Position numbers and translations under genes: made by a program. Below the pieces are notes generated by a model. The model searched no databases. It had not been told where the DNA came from and saw nothing but the letters and a program-made list of their open reading frames with translations. Of a DNA stretch of 64,000 nucleotides, positions 1 to 8,598 are shown one piece after another; positions within the stretch are counted from its first letter, which is position 1, and each line of letters opens with the position of its first letter. Origin of the DNA: Formosa haliotis (GTDB lineage Bacteria > Bacteroidota > Bacteroidia > Flavobacteriales > Flavobacteriaceae); the NCBI RefSeq assembly GCF_001685485.1, contig NZ_BDEL01000001.1:558001-622000 (forward strand), read 5' to 3'.

Positions 1-1058
1 ATACGTTGTGCACGTTTTAAATCGAATTTATCTTTACTAAATTTCTCCCAGGGTAAATCTAGAAACAAATCTAAATAATTACGCTGAATAGAATATTCGG
101 CCACTTGCGGATTCATACGTTGCATTTTTGCAATTTCTTTTTCGAAATGCTTAGCAACATCTTTGCTCCATTTTTTCTTTTTTGCACGCGCTTTCATTTC
201 TTCTATCTCCTCTTCATAACTCACGCCACCCAATTCTTCTTGAATGGTTTTCATTTGTTGATGTAAAAAATATTCACGTTGTTGCTGATTCATATCACTC
301 TGAACTTTCAACTGGATGTCGTTTTTAAGTTCAAGTTTCTGAAATTCAACATTCATATAACGCAAGGTCTCCAAAGCACGTTCTTTAAGATCGTTAGTTT
401 CTAATAGACTTTGTTTTTCCTGAACCGTTAAATTCATATTAGAAGACACAAAATTGATTAGAAACGAATTGCTCTCAATATTTTTAATGGCAAACGAGGC
501 TTCAGAAGGAATACTTGGACTCTCTTTAATTATTTGAAGCGATAATTCTTTAATAGAGTCGATAATCGCTGCAAATTCTACATTCTTCCTTGCAGGTCTT
601 TCTTCAGGAACTTCTGCAATGGTAGCTGTTAAATAGGGTTCTTCGGTAATAACTTCGTTTACTTTAAAACGTTTTTTACCCTGAATTATAACTGTGGTAT
701 TACCATCGGGCATTTTTAAAACACGTAAAATGCGCGCAACTGTACCCGTTTTATAAATATCATTTGAAGAAGGATCTTCAATAGTTTCATCTTTTTGAGA
801 CACTACACCTATAACTTTTCCTCCTTTATTCGCGTCATTTATAAGTTTAATCGATTTGTCTCTACCTGCAGTAATAGGAATTACCACTCCTGGAAACAAC
901 ACGGTATTACGTAACGAAAGTATAGGTAATGTTTCAGGAAGTTCCTCTTTATTTATTTCTTCTTCGTCCTCTGGGGTCATTAAAGGAATTAACTCTGAAT
1001 TTTCATCAAATTCCTGCAATGACAAACTGTCAAGACTTAACAAATTAGATTTTTTCAT
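1..1058 (-). CDS. lon: ATP-dependent Lon protease, N-terminal part (runs off left edge)
   Basis: Lon is a cytoplasmic hexameric AAA+ serine protease that degrades misfolded and some regulatory proteins. The 352 codons visible start at ATG 1058 and cover an acidic N-terminal tail, the LON substrate-binding domain (about residues 40-240, with the typical LPILSLRNTVLFPG entry and RILRVLKMPDG stretch) and the following charged helical segment (QQREYFLHQQMKTIQEELGG). The Walker motifs and the Ser-Lys dyad would lie beyond the left edge. It is divergent from the ECF sigma gene. The 247-bp gap between them holds a -7-like element (CAAAATTA at 1147-1154 on the plus strand, TAATTTTG on the coding strand) and an 8-bp inverted repeat. 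Family assignment is very secure; only completeness is unknown. Confidence 0.96.
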   Translation of the reverse strand, partial: MKKSNLLSLDSLSLQEFDENSELIPLMTPEDEEEINKEELPETLPILSLRNTVLFPGVVIPITAGRDKSIKLINDANKGGKVIGVVSQKDETIEDPSSNDIYKTGTVARILRVLKMPDGNTTVIIQGKKRFKVNEVITEEPYLTATIAEVPEERPARKNVEFAAIIDSIKELSLQIIKESPSIPSEASFAIKNIESNSFLINFVSSNMNLTVQEKQSLLETNDLKERALETLRYMNVEFQKLELKNDIQLKVQSDMNQQQREYFLHQQMKTIQEELGGVSYEEEIEEMKARAKKKKWSKDVAKHFEKEIAKMQRMNPQVAEYSIQRNYLDLFLDLPWEKFSKDKFDLKRAQR

Positions 1059-1072
1059 ATATATATTTAAGT

Positions 1073-1106
1073 CAATCTGTCATTATTAATGGTAATTCAC
1101 AGATTG
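1073..1106 (-). promoter_or_regulatory. Inverted repeat in the lon 5' leader
   Basis: CAATCTGT (1073-1080) and ACAGATTG (1099-1106) are perfect 8-bp arms around an AT-rich 18-nt loop, 15 nt upstream of the lon ATG. It could be an operator or an mRNA hairpin covering the start region. No function is shown by the sequence alone. Confidence 0.4.
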
Positions 1107-1248
1107 TTTTGTTTTAATTATTTCTATTACAAGCTATTATTTAATTCAAAATTAGCTTATTACCACTACATTTTTAAACATAGGTAATATCTATTTTTCA
1201 ATTAATATGCCAAGCTAATAATATTATTAAAAACTTTGCTCTTAAAAC

Positions 1249-1276
1249 TGTAACAATAAAGTAATACCTTCATCTA
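1249..1276 (+). promoter_or_regulatory. Candidate ECF-type promoter of the sigma operon
   Basis: TGTAACA (1249-1255) is followed after 15 nt by CATCTA (1271-1276), 30 nt before the sigma gene start. This resembles an ECF -35/-10 pair (AAC-containing -35, CGTC-like -10) and differs from the TAnnTTTG housekeeping type used elsewhere in the window. It suggests that the sigma factor transcribes its own operon, which is an inference. Confidence 0.45.
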
Positions 1277-1305
1277 TATAATAAACCATTAGTCATTTTT
1301 TGTAA

Positions 1306-1860
1306 TTGTCAATAACAAATCAACATATCGATACGCTTATAGAGCATTGTAAAACAGGAAACCAATCGGCCCAATTGGAAGTTTACAATAGGTACTATAA
1401 AGCGATGTATAATACCTCTTTCAGAATTGTAAAAAACAGTTTTGAAGCCGAAGACATTATGCAAGATTCGTTTTTAACGGCATTTACAAAACTAGAAACG
1501 CTTAAAGATGTAAAAACCTTTGGAGCTTGGCTAAAACGTATAGTAATTAATAATAGTATTCAGCATTTTAACAAAAATAGTAAATATGAAGATGTCCCTT
1601 ACGACACAGTAATGTATAAAATTGAAGACACTTATGTTGACGATAATCAAGATGAAACTTCAAAACAACGAGCAAAATTTGTTTTAGATGGCATGAATAC
1701 TTTAAAAGATAATTACAGAATTGCGCTCACTTTACATTTAATTGAAGGCTACGATTACGAAGAAATTTCTAGCATTATGAATGTGAGTTATGCCAATTGT
1801 AGAACTACAATTTCTAGAGCCAAAGAAAGTTTAAGACAAAAATTACAAAAAGTCGTTTAA
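1306..1860 (+). CDS. ECF-type RNA polymerase sigma factor
   Basis: This 184-aa extracytoplasmic-function sigma-70 family protein has region 2 at about residues 20-90 (YYKAMYNTSFRIVKN, then FEAEDIMQDSFLTAF and TFGAWLKRIVINN) and region 4 at about 125-178 (LHLIEGYDYEEISSIM, then an SRAKESLRQKL recognition helix). It should direct core polymerase to a small set of envelope-related promoters. The start is TTG at 1306: a stop codon occupies 1303-1305 and there is no in-frame ATG before region 2. It is followed after 12 nt by the membrane anti-sigma-like gene and then two exported repeat proteins, probably one operon. A TGTAACA-N15-CATCTA motif upstream may be its own promoter. Confidence 0.92.
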   Translation: MSITNQHIDTLIEHCKTGNQSAQLEVYNRYYKAMYNTSFRIVKNSFEAEDIMQDSFLTAFTKLETLKDVKTFGAWLKRIVINNSIQHFNKNSKYEDVPYDTVMYKIEDTYVDDNQDETSKQRAKFVLDGMNTLKDNYRIALTLHLIEGYDYEEISSIMNVSYANCRTTISRAKESLRQKLQKVV

Positions 1861-1872
1861 AAATATAAGATT

Positions 1873-2352
1873 ATGAAACCAAACGATTCTATAGAAGATT
1901 TATTTAAAAGTTTACAACACGATTTTGATGTTGAAACGCCACATACCCATCACGAAAAGCGGTTTGCAGCAAAATTAAAGCTTCAAAATTCGGAGATACA
2001 ACCTCGTAAAAAAACATATCCATTTTTAAAACCTCTTTTAGCAGTGGCAGCTACAGTTGTGCTACTTTTAGGATTAACGTTTGCCTTTAATAACCATAAT
2101 AAGGAAGCAGGTTTAGCAAGCGTGTCGCCAGAAATGGCAAAAACTCAAAGTTTTTTTAATGCCACTATTGCTCAAGAATTAAAACAATTAGAAAAAGAAC
2201 AAGCCCCAGAAGTACAGCCCTTAATACAAGATGCCTTAAAACAATTAAATATTCTAGAAGCCGATTACGAAAAACTAAAATTAGATTTAACAAAAAGTGG
2301 CAACGATAAACGCGTAATCTATGCCATGATTGCAAACTTTCAAATCGCATAG
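1873..2352 (+). CDS. Membrane anti-sigma-like protein, probably frameshifted near the C-terminus
   Basis: The product is 159 aa with a soluble N-terminal part (about 1-50), one membrane helix (about 51-72) and a helical extracytoplasmic part. Its place directly after an ECF sigma gene suggests an anti-sigma or sigma-associated membrane sensor. The frame stops at TAG 2350-2352, but with one extra A in the CAAATCGC run at 2341 the reading continues as FQNRIDILQNV and on to TAA 2433-2435, ending ENQTTI and overlapping the next start by 23 nt. The continuation is helical and compositionally like the preceding part, so a one-base loss (sequencing error or mutation) is likely. Function is inferred from context; no zinc anti-sigma HxxxCxxC motif is present. 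Confidence 0.7.
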   Translation: MKPNDSIEDLFKSLQHDFDVETPHTHHEKRFAAKLKLQNSEIQPRKKTYPFLKPLLAVAATVVLLLGLTFAFNNHNKEAGLASVSPEMAKTQSFFNATIAQELKQLEKEQAPEVQPLIQDALKQLNILEADYEKLKLDLTKSGNDKRVIYAMIANFQIA

Positions 2353-2412
2353 ACATTCTACAAAATGTTATGGAAACTATAGACAATGTAAAACAATTAA
2401 AACATATTACTT

Positions 2413-3498
2413 ATGAAAACCAAACTACCATATAACATCGCTTTTTTATTCTTACTCATTCCTTTAGCGGTGTTGGCTAATAATCCTTTAAAAGGAAAAC
2501 ATACCAAAGAAAAGGTCATTAAAAAAGAGTTTAAAGTAAATAGTAATGCAACCTTAAGTGTTGATAATAGTTACGGAAACCTAGATATTATTACTTGGAA
2601 TGAAAACCGAATTGTGTTCGAAATTACGATCACTACCAATGGTAACGATTCAGATAAAGTACAGAATAAATTAGAAGATATTACAGTTGCATTTGATGCC
2701 TCTTCTAACCATGTGTCTGCGAAAACTATTTTTCATAAAACGAAATCGAAATGGTGGGACTGGAACGGTTCCGACAATGTAAACATGAAAGTCAATTATG
2801 TTATCAAAATGCCTATAACCAATAGTGTAGATTTAAGTAACGATTACGGTGCTATTAACCTAGATAAGCTAGAAGGAAAGGCTAAAATTAGCTGCGATTA
2901 TGGTAAAATTACCACCAAAGAATTAATGGCCGACAATAATGAAATAAATTTCGATTACACCTCTAAATCGTATTTCGAATATATTAAAAGCGGACGTATT
3001 AATGCAGATTATAGTGGGTTTACAGTTGCAAAAACTAAAGATTTATTTATCAATGCCGATTACACCCAAAGTAAAGTTGAGATTGGCGAAAATGTGAGCT
3101 ATAACTGCGACTACGGAAGTATTACAGTTGAAAAAGTTAATAATTTTAAAGGTGAAGGCGATTATTTAACCGTCGTGGTTGGCGATGTTTACAAATCTGT
3201 AAATATAAATGCCGATTATGGATCTATAAAGATTAAAAACATGACCGCTAATGCTAAAAATATAACTATCGATTCCGATTATGTCGGAATAAAAATCGGA
3301 TACGATGCGAATTATCATTTCAACTTCGAATTAGATTTAGAGTATGCCGATTTACGAGATCAAGACGGATTCGAATTTAGCACCAAACGCATAGAATCTT
3401 CAGACAAATATTACAAAGGATATTACGGCAGTTCTAACACATCGAATACCATTACAATTAACTCAGATTACGGTAGTGTATCTTTTATAAAAAACTAA
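2413..3498 (+). CDS. Exported DUF4097-like repeat protein
   Basis: This 361-aa protein has an N-terminal signal peptide (about residues 1-22, ending LAVLANN). The rest is a regular array of short beta repeats with recurring D-Y-G and NADY motifs (for example SNDYGAINLD, CDYGKITT, NADYGSIKI), as expected for a right-handed beta-solenoid of the DUF4097/adhesin-like type. It lies between the anti-sigma-like gene and a head-GIN lipoprotein, so it is probably under control of the ECF sigma factor and acts in the periplasm or at the outer membrane. There are no catalytic residues to point at. A structural or sensor role in envelope stress is inference. Confidence 0.75.
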   Translation: MKTKLPYNIAFLFLLIPLAVLANNPLKGKHTKEKVIKKEFKVNSNATLSVDNSYGNLDIITWNENRIVFEITITTNGNDSDKVQNKLEDITVAFDASSNHVSAKTIFHKTKSKWWDWNGSDNVNMKVNYVIKMPITNSVDLSNDYGAINLDKLEGKAKISCDYGKITTKELMADNNEINFDYTSKSYFEYIKSGRINADYSGFTVAKTKDLFINADYTQSKVEIGENVSYNCDYGSITVEKVNNFKGEGDYLTVVVGDVYKSVNINADYGSIKIKNMTANAKNITIDSDYVGIKIGYDANYHFNFELDLEYADLRDQDGFEFSTKRIESSDKYYKGYYGSSNTSNTITINSDYGSVSFIKN

Positions 3499-3537
3499 AA
3501 ACACTTATTATAAATAATCATCAAAATCAATCAAAAA

Positions 3538-4275
3538 ATGAACATTAATTATTTAAAAAAGGTCAGTCTAATTACCGTACTAGCCTTAGTATTAAACGCA
3601 TGTGCAAGTTACGAACACCATGGCATTCAAGGTAATGGCAATGTAATTTCTACAACCAGAGCAACCACAAGTTACGACGCTATTACCTGCTCTGGAGCTA
3701 TGGATTTTGTTTTAGTAAAAGGTACTGAAGGTGAAATTTCTATTACCGGAGAATCTAACCTTATTCCCTATATCCTAACCGAAGTGGAAGGAAACACATT
3801 AATTGTAAAAGTTAAAGAAGGTATAAATATAAGACCTAGTCATAACAAAGATGTCTTGATAAATATTCCTTTTGAAGATATTTTTGACGTTTCCCTCACG
3901 GGTTCAGGCGATTTAACGACTAAAAATACTATAAATTCTGAACAATTAATGGTTGGAATTACTGGATCTGGCGATATTATTTTAGATGTAAATACGACAA
4001 CTGTTGATGCTAAAGTAACAGGTTCTGGAGACTTATCACTAGAAGGCCAAACAGAAAACTTAAACGTAAACGTTACCGGTTCTGGCGATTTTAACGGATA
4101 TAATTTACAAACCAAAAATACCGACGTTTCAGTGAATGGTTCTGGAGATGCCCGAGTAAATACTCAAACCTATTTAAAAGCGCGTGTTTCTGGTTCTGGC
4201 GACATAGAATACAAAGGCAATCCTGAAAAAGAAGACTCTAAAGTATCGGGTTCTGGAAGTATTTCTAAAGCATAA
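3538..4275 (+). CDS. Head-GIN domain (DUF2807) lipoprotein
   Basis: The product is 245 aa. Residues 1-22 form a lipoprotein signal with the lipobox LNAC. The mature part is a DUF2807 'head GIN' domain, recognised by the IQGNGNV entry, the FVLVKGTEGEISITGE stretch and repeated T-G-S-G-D turns (at least seven SGD/SGS repeats), giving a beta-helix. It is probably anchored in the outer or inner membrane facing the periplasm. It is the last gene of the ECF sigma operon, 39 nt after the DUF4097-like gene, and is closed by a hairpin at 4313-4353. The molecular role of head-GIN proteins is not established. Confidence 0.88.
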   Translation: MNINYLKKVSLITVLALVLNACASYEHHGIQGNGNVISTTRATTSYDAITCSGAMDFVLVKGTEGEISITGESNLIPYILTEVEGNTLIVKVKEGINIRPSHNKDVLINIPFEDIFDVSLTGSGDLTTKNTINSEQLMVGITGSGDIILDVNTTTVDAKVTGSGDLSLEGQTENLNVNVTGSGDFNGYNLQTKNTDVSVNGSGDARVNTQTYLKARVSGSGDIEYKGNPEKEDSKVSGSGSISKA

Positions 4276-4312
4276 ACACTTTAAATATTTAAGGATTAGG
4301 CTATATCTAATT

Positions 4313-4353
4313 AAAAACGGTCATTTTGAAATAGATTCAGAATGACCGTTTTT
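4313..4353. terminator. Bidirectional terminator hairpin
   Basis: AAAAACGGTCATT and AATGACCGTTTTT are perfect 13-bp arms between two convergent genes (head-GIN lipoprotein and UMF1 transporter), with T runs on both strands. Its interior (GTCATTTTGAAATAGATTCAG) also resembles the core of the dispersed repeat family in this window. Confidence 0.8.
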
Positions 4354-4367
4354 AATATTTAACGTTA

Positions 4368-4396
4368 TGAGAACCTAAATCAAGTTCAGGCTTGAC
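4368..4396 (-). repeat. Partial copy of dispersed intergenic repeat
   Basis: On the minus strand this reads GTCAAGCCTGAACTTGATT followed by TAGGTTCTCA, matching the consensus GTCAnnCTGAAyTyrwTTyAGnnTCTCA shared with copies near 12.76, 31.36, 32.86, 38.8 and 52.9 kb. It has no ORF and no outer arms. Confidence 0.6.
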
Positions 4397-4409
4397 GAAA
4401 ACATGTTTT

Positions 4410-5732
4410 TTATTTTTTCACTTCCTCTTTAGGAATACGATATAATAGAATTATTCCTATTAAAAAGAAGACAAATAAAAACAGGATTGAATTTCGCATA
4501 CTCCCCGTTATTTGATCTATACTTCCGTAAATAAGCATCCCTATAACGATACCAATTTTTTCGGCTACATCGTAAAAACTAAAATACGATGTTGTTACTT
4601 CTGTGTCTGGCAAAAATTTAGAATATGTAGATCGTGACAGGGCTTGAATTCCGCCCATTACCAAACCAACAAACATCGCTGTAATATAAAATTGCATAGG
4701 AGTTTCTACAAAATATCCATATAAACACAGACACATCCATATAAAATTAATAACAATAAGTGTTTTTACATTTCCAAATTTTGCAGAAGCTTTAGAGGTT
4801 AATATAGCACCTAAAATAGCAACTATTTGAATAACTAAAATACTACCTATGAGTCCCATAGTTTTAGCTTGATCGCCTCCCCACTCTACTTCTTGTTCTC
4901 CAAAATAAGTCGCCACCAGCATTATGGTTTGTACCGCCATGCTGTACACGAAAAAAGCACTTAAATAACGCTTTAAGCGTAAGTTCTTTTTTATGTCTTC
5001 AAAAACATGTTTTAATTCTTTAAAACCGTTTAATAATACATCTTTAGTAACCTTGTCTCCCGTTTTTACACCTTTAGGTAATATATAATAGGTGTACTGA
5101 CTAAATAAAATCCACCAGATTCCCACACTTATAAAGGAATATCGCATGGCTTTCATAGCTGCTTCACCCTCGGTACCTGTAATACCGAAAAAGTCGGGTT
5201 TCATTACCATGGCTAAATTCAATATTAACAATAAAACACTTCCTAAATAGCCTAAAGAGAATCCTTTCGCACTAATTTTATCTTGTTGTTCGGGAAATGC
5301 TATATCTGGTAAATACGAATTGTAAAATACTAAACTTCCCCAATATCCTATCAACCCTAAAAAGTAGAATGCCAAACTCACATAAATATAATCTAAGCTA
5401 AACCAGTTTAATCCTATACATGCTAAAGCTCCAGTGTAACAAAACACTTTCATAAACACTTTTTTATTTCCTATATAATCGGCAACTCCCGATAGAATGG
5501 GCGAAATAAAAGCGATAACTAGAAAAGCAAATGCGGTAACAAAAGATATTAAGGCTGTATTTTTTACATCGGCTCCAAAAATATGAACACGCTTATCATC
5601 TGCTGTAAATAAAGCCCCGTAAAAAATGGGGAAAATGGTTGAAGCAATGGTTAAAGTATAAACAGAATTTGCCCAGTCGTAAAACGCCCAAGCATTTAAA
5701 AGTGTTTTACTTCCTTTAGGATATATTTTCAT
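4410..5732 (-). CDS. UMF1-family MFS transporter
   Basis: This 440-aa polytopic inner-membrane protein has about 12 membrane helices. The N-terminal NAWAFYDWANSVYTLTIAS motif is characteristic of the UMF1 (Atg22-like, 'vacuole effluxer') branch of the major facilitator superfamily. The substrate is unknown; Atg22 relatives export amino acids from vacuoles, but bacterial members are uncharacterised. It ends KEEVKK, a normal cytoplasmic tail. It is transcribed leftward as a single gene, 58 nt downstream of the M48 protease gene, and converges with the sigma operon over a shared terminator. Confidence 0.88.
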   Translation of the reverse strand: MKIYPKGSKTLLNAWAFYDWANSVYTLTIASTIFPIFYGALFTADDKRVHIFGADVKNTALISFVTAFAFLVIAFISPILSGVADYIGNKKVFMKVFCYTGALACIGLNWFSLDYIYVSLAFYFLGLIGYWGSLVFYNSYLPDIAFPEQQDKISAKGFSLGYLGSVLLLILNLAMVMKPDFFGITGTEGEAAMKAMRYSFISVGIWWILFSQYTYYILPKGVKTGDKVTKDVLLNGFKELKHVFEDIKKNLRLKRYLSAFFVYSMAVQTIMLVATYFGEQEVEWGGDQAKTMGLIGSILVIQIVAILGAILTSKASAKFGNVKTLIVINFIWMCLCLYGYFVETPMQFYITAMFVGLVMGGIQALSRSTYSKFLPDTEVTTSYFSFYDVAEKIGIVIGMLIYGSIDQITGSMRNSILFLFVFFLIGIILLYRIPKEEVKK

Positions 5733-5790
5733 TAAAAATTTGGATTAATACCTTAATAATTTAAATGTGTATTTTAAACGAATAGATTGA

Positions 5791-6597
5791 TTATTCGGTA
5801 AACGAAGTTACACCGAATTTTTTTGCTTCTGCTCTAGCATTCGGTACCAAAGCATTTAAACTTGAGATTCGCGATGCATTTGATGGATGCGTCGCTAAAA
5901 GTTCTGGAACATTAGAAGATTCCATACGTTTCCATAATTCGGGAGTAACCGCAGGGTCGTAACCTGCAATAGCCATTAAAACAATTCCTATTCTATCGGC
6001 TTCGGCTTCATGACTTCTACTAAACGGTAACATACCCGCTACATTCGATCCGATTCCGTAATACTGATTAAATAAATCGCGACTTTGATCGTCTGTAATG
6101 GCTACATTCCCGGCAATAGCGATACCTTGCTGAATATAAGCGGCACTCATACGTTGTTGACCATGGTTAGCTAAGGCATGAGCAACTTCATGTCCCATTA
6201 TGGCCGCAATCCCAGCATCTGAACCTGCAATTGGTAGTATTCCGGTATAAAACACAATTTTACCACCTGGCATACACCAAGCATTTTTTTCCTCGCTATC
6301 TACTAAATGATATTCCCATTGATAGCCTTTTAAATACCCTACATAACCGTTTGCATTTAAATACCGCTCGGCAGCTTTTGCAATACGCTCTCCTATTCTT
6401 GTTATTCTTCTGGCGTCTTCAGTTCCTTTTACTACTTTATGTTCTTTTAAAAAGGCATCGTACTGTTGGAAAGAAGCAGGAAATAATTGATCGTTGGAAA
6501 CCAAAGCCATGGTTTGCTTACCTGTAAACGGATTTGTCGCGCAAGATCCAAACATTAACATGCAAGCTAAAAAGCAAACACGGAAAGTTATATTCAT
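5791..6597 (-). CDS. M48-family zinc metalloprotease, lipoprotein
   Basis: The product is 268 aa. A lipoprotein signal (lipobox FGSC, Cys about 19) is followed by a peptidase M48 domain with the zinc motif HEVAH at residues 136-140 and the third ligand in SHEAEADRIG near residue 197. It resembles LoiP/YcaL-type periplasmic proteases, which degrade misassembled outer-membrane or periplasmic proteins. There is no TPR extension, so it is the short form. The neighbouring leftward gene is the UMF1 transporter. Role by family similarity; substrate unknown. Confidence 0.9.
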   Translation of the reverse strand: MNITFRVCFLACMLMFGSCATNPFTGKQTMALVSNDQLFPASFQQYDAFLKEHKVVKGTEDARRITRIGERIAKAAERYLNANGYVGYLKGYQWEYHLVDSEEKNAWCMPGGKIVFYTGILPIAGSDAGIAAIMGHEVAHALANHGQQRMSAAYIQQGIAIAGNVAITDDQSRDLFNQYYGIGSNVAGMLPFSRSHEAEADRIGIVLMAIAGYDPAVTPELWKRMESSNVPELLATHPSNASRISSLNALVPNARAEAKKFGVTSFTE

Positions 6598-6718
6598 AAC
6601 ATTTATTTTTTAATTAAAATTACAAAAACCTATCGGAATGTGATTTTTAAAACTTTTTCTTTTATTTTTTCGTAAGTATAATCATATAAAACGACAATTT
6701 AAATAAAACAATTATAAT

Positions 6719-7198
6719 ATGAAACCATTTTTTTTGATATGCATTGCCTTTAGTCTTTTTTCTTGCCAAGGGTTTTCACAACAAAAAGACTCTAAAACGA
6801 CCTCTTATAAAGTAACCAAAAGTAGTTCAGAATGGAAGGCTCAACTTACCGACATACAATACCGCGTGATGCGAGAAGAAGGTACCGAACCACCTTTTTC
6901 TAGTCCGTTAAATAAAATTTACGAACCTGGAACTTATCATTGTGCAGGTTGCGATACTCCATTATTTAATAGTGAAACTAAATTTGATTCGGGTACAGGC
7001 TGGCCAAGTTTTTACGATTATATAAAAGGAAATGTTAGCTTTTCGTCTGGAGGTGGCGGCATGTATGGTATAGAAGAACACTGCGCAACTTGTGGTAGTC
7101 ATTTAGGCCATGTATTTAACGATGGTCCAAGAAAAACTACAGGGAAACGCCATTGTATAAATGGTGTGGCTTTAAAATTTGTACCTAAAACGAATTAA
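6719..7198 (+). CDS. msrB: Exported peptide-methionine (R)-S-oxide reductase
   Basis: MsrB reduces methionine R-sulfoxide in proteins. The product is 159 aa with an N-terminal export signal containing a lipobox-like Cys (LFSCQG), so it probably works in the periplasm on oxidised envelope proteins. Both structural zinc CxxC pairs are present (YHCAGC and EHCATCGSHLGH), as is the catalytic Cys in RHCINGVALKF near the C-terminus. The Trp-Pro-Ser-Phe active-site stretch (GTGWPSFYDYI) is intact. The gene ends four bases inside the convergent NDH-2 gene, with no room for a separate terminator. Confidence 0.94.
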   Translation: MKPFFLICIAFSLFSCQGFSQQKDSKTTSYKVTKSSSEWKAQLTDIQYRVMREEGTEPPFSSPLNKIYEPGTYHCAGCDTPLFNSETKFDSGTGWPSFYDYIKGNVSFSSGGGGMYGIEEHCATCGSHLGHVFNDGPRKTTGKRHCINGVALKFVPKTN

Positions 7199-8484
7199 AT
7201 ATCAGACTTTAATTTTCTTTTAAACGGACGAATAATTAATCGGGCTTCTCTATCGAAACGAATATAATTATATACCCAGTTTACAAAAACAATCATCCGA
7301 TTTCTAAATCCGATTAAAAAGAATAGATGAACAAACATCCATACAAACCATGCAAAAACCCCTTGAAATTTAAATTTAGGCATATCGACAACGGCCTTAT
7401 TTCTACCTACTGTAGCCATAGCGCCTTTGTCTTGATATTTAAACGGAACCATAGGCTTACCAGCCAATAAACGTTCTATATTTGGCCCTAGTTGTTTTCC
7501 TTGCTGGATGGCAGGTTGTGCCATCATTGGGTATCCAAAAGGATGGGTTTCTGTTTCTATTTGTGCCACGTCGCCAATAGCGAATATATTTGGGTATGCC
7601 TCTAACTGATTATAAGCGTTAACTTTAATACGATTGCTTCTTAAATCTATATTTTCGGCATCTAGGCCTTTTATAGCAGCACCTTTAACCCCTGCTGCCC
7701 AAACCATAGTAGCAGTTTCGAAAGTCACATCACTATTCGTTGTAACCGTTTTACCATCGTAACCTTTAACACGTAAATTTTTCCAAACATTTACCCCTAA
7801 TTCTTCTAAAAATTCTTCCGCATTTTCTGAAGCCGTTTCACTCATTTCTTTTAAAATACGATCTCCAGATTGTATTAAATGAATTTGGGCCAAACGCGTA
7901 TCTAAATCTGGATAATCTTTTGGTAGAATCCCTTGTTTTATTTCTGCCAAAGCACCAGCAAGCTCTACCCCTGTGGGTCCCGCACCAACAATTACAAAGT
8001 TCATTAACGCGTTGCGCTCGTTTAAATCGTTAGTAAGTAAAGCATCTTCAAAGTTTTCTAAAATTAAACTTCGTAAGTTTAAAGACTGCGGAATGGTTTT
8101 CATGGCCATACTATGAGTCTCTATAGAGGTATTACCAAAATAATTGGTTTCAGAACCTGAAGCAATCACCAAATAATCAAATTTTAATTCCCCTATATCG
8201 GCTTTAATCCATTTTCCTATGGGATCAATTTCTAACACATTTGCCAAACGAAATTGAAAATTTTTGTAATCTTTAAGGATTTTTCGAATAGGATAAGCAA
8301 TAGAATCTGGTTCTAAACCTCCTGTAGATACCTGATATAGTAAGGGTTGAAAATTATGATAATTATGCTTGTCTAGAAGTACAACCTGGACTTCTAATTT
8401 AGATAATGTCTTGGCCAAAGATACGCCAGCAAAGCCTCCTCCTATAATAACAACACGAGGGTTACTCGTTCTGGGTATATTCAT
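7195..8484 (-). CDS. Type II NADH:quinone oxidoreductase (NDH-2)
   Basis: This 429-aa single-subunit flavoprotein should pass electrons from NADH to menaquinone without pumping protons. The FAD Rossmann motif GGGFAG is at residues 15-20 and the NAD motif GAGPTGVELAG lies about mid-protein. The NIFAIGDVA motif and C-terminal aromatic/hydrophobic segment (FAWFVWMFVHLFF) for membrane attachment are present. I place the start at ATG 8484 rather than an in-frame TTG at 8505, because the TTG lies within the -7 promoter element (8503-8510). It is convergent with msrB, overlapping by four bases. Confidence 0.9.
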   Translation of the reverse strand: MNIPRTSNPRVVIIGGGFAGVSLAKTLSKLEVQVVLLDKHNYHNFQPLLYQVSTGGLEPDSIAYPIRKILKDYKNFQFRLANVLEIDPIGKWIKADIGELKFDYLVIASGSETNYFGNTSIETHSMAMKTIPQSLNLRSLILENFEDALLTNDLNERNALMNFVIVGAGPTGVELAGALAEIKQGILPKDYPDLDTRLAQIHLIQSGDRILKEMSETASENAEEFLEELGVNVWKNLRVKGYDGKTVTTNSDVTFETATMVWAAGVKGAAIKGLDAENIDLRSNRIKVNAYNQLEAYPNIFAIGDVAQIETETHPFGYPMMAQPAIQQGKQLGPNIERLLAGKPMVPFKYQDKGAMATVGRNKAVVDMPKFKFQGVFAWFVWMFVHLFFLIGFRNRMIVFVNWVYNYIRFDREARLIIRPFKRKLKSDI

Positions 8485-8502
8485 ATTTAATAAGTTACAG
8501 AA

Positions 8503-8510
8503 CAAATATA
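8503..8510 (-). promoter_or_regulatory. Promoter -7 element for NDH-2
   Basis: The coding strand reads TATATTTG, a perfect TAnnTTTG, 18 nt upstream of the preferred ATG. It gives a very short leader and argues against the upstream TTG start. Confidence 0.5.
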
Positions 8511-8598
8511 ATAAAAGATCTATTTTTTAACTTCCAAAATTCATAATTCGAAATAGGTTTCGTAAATTCGTAGTCTTAAATGATTTAAAGAATTAGAC

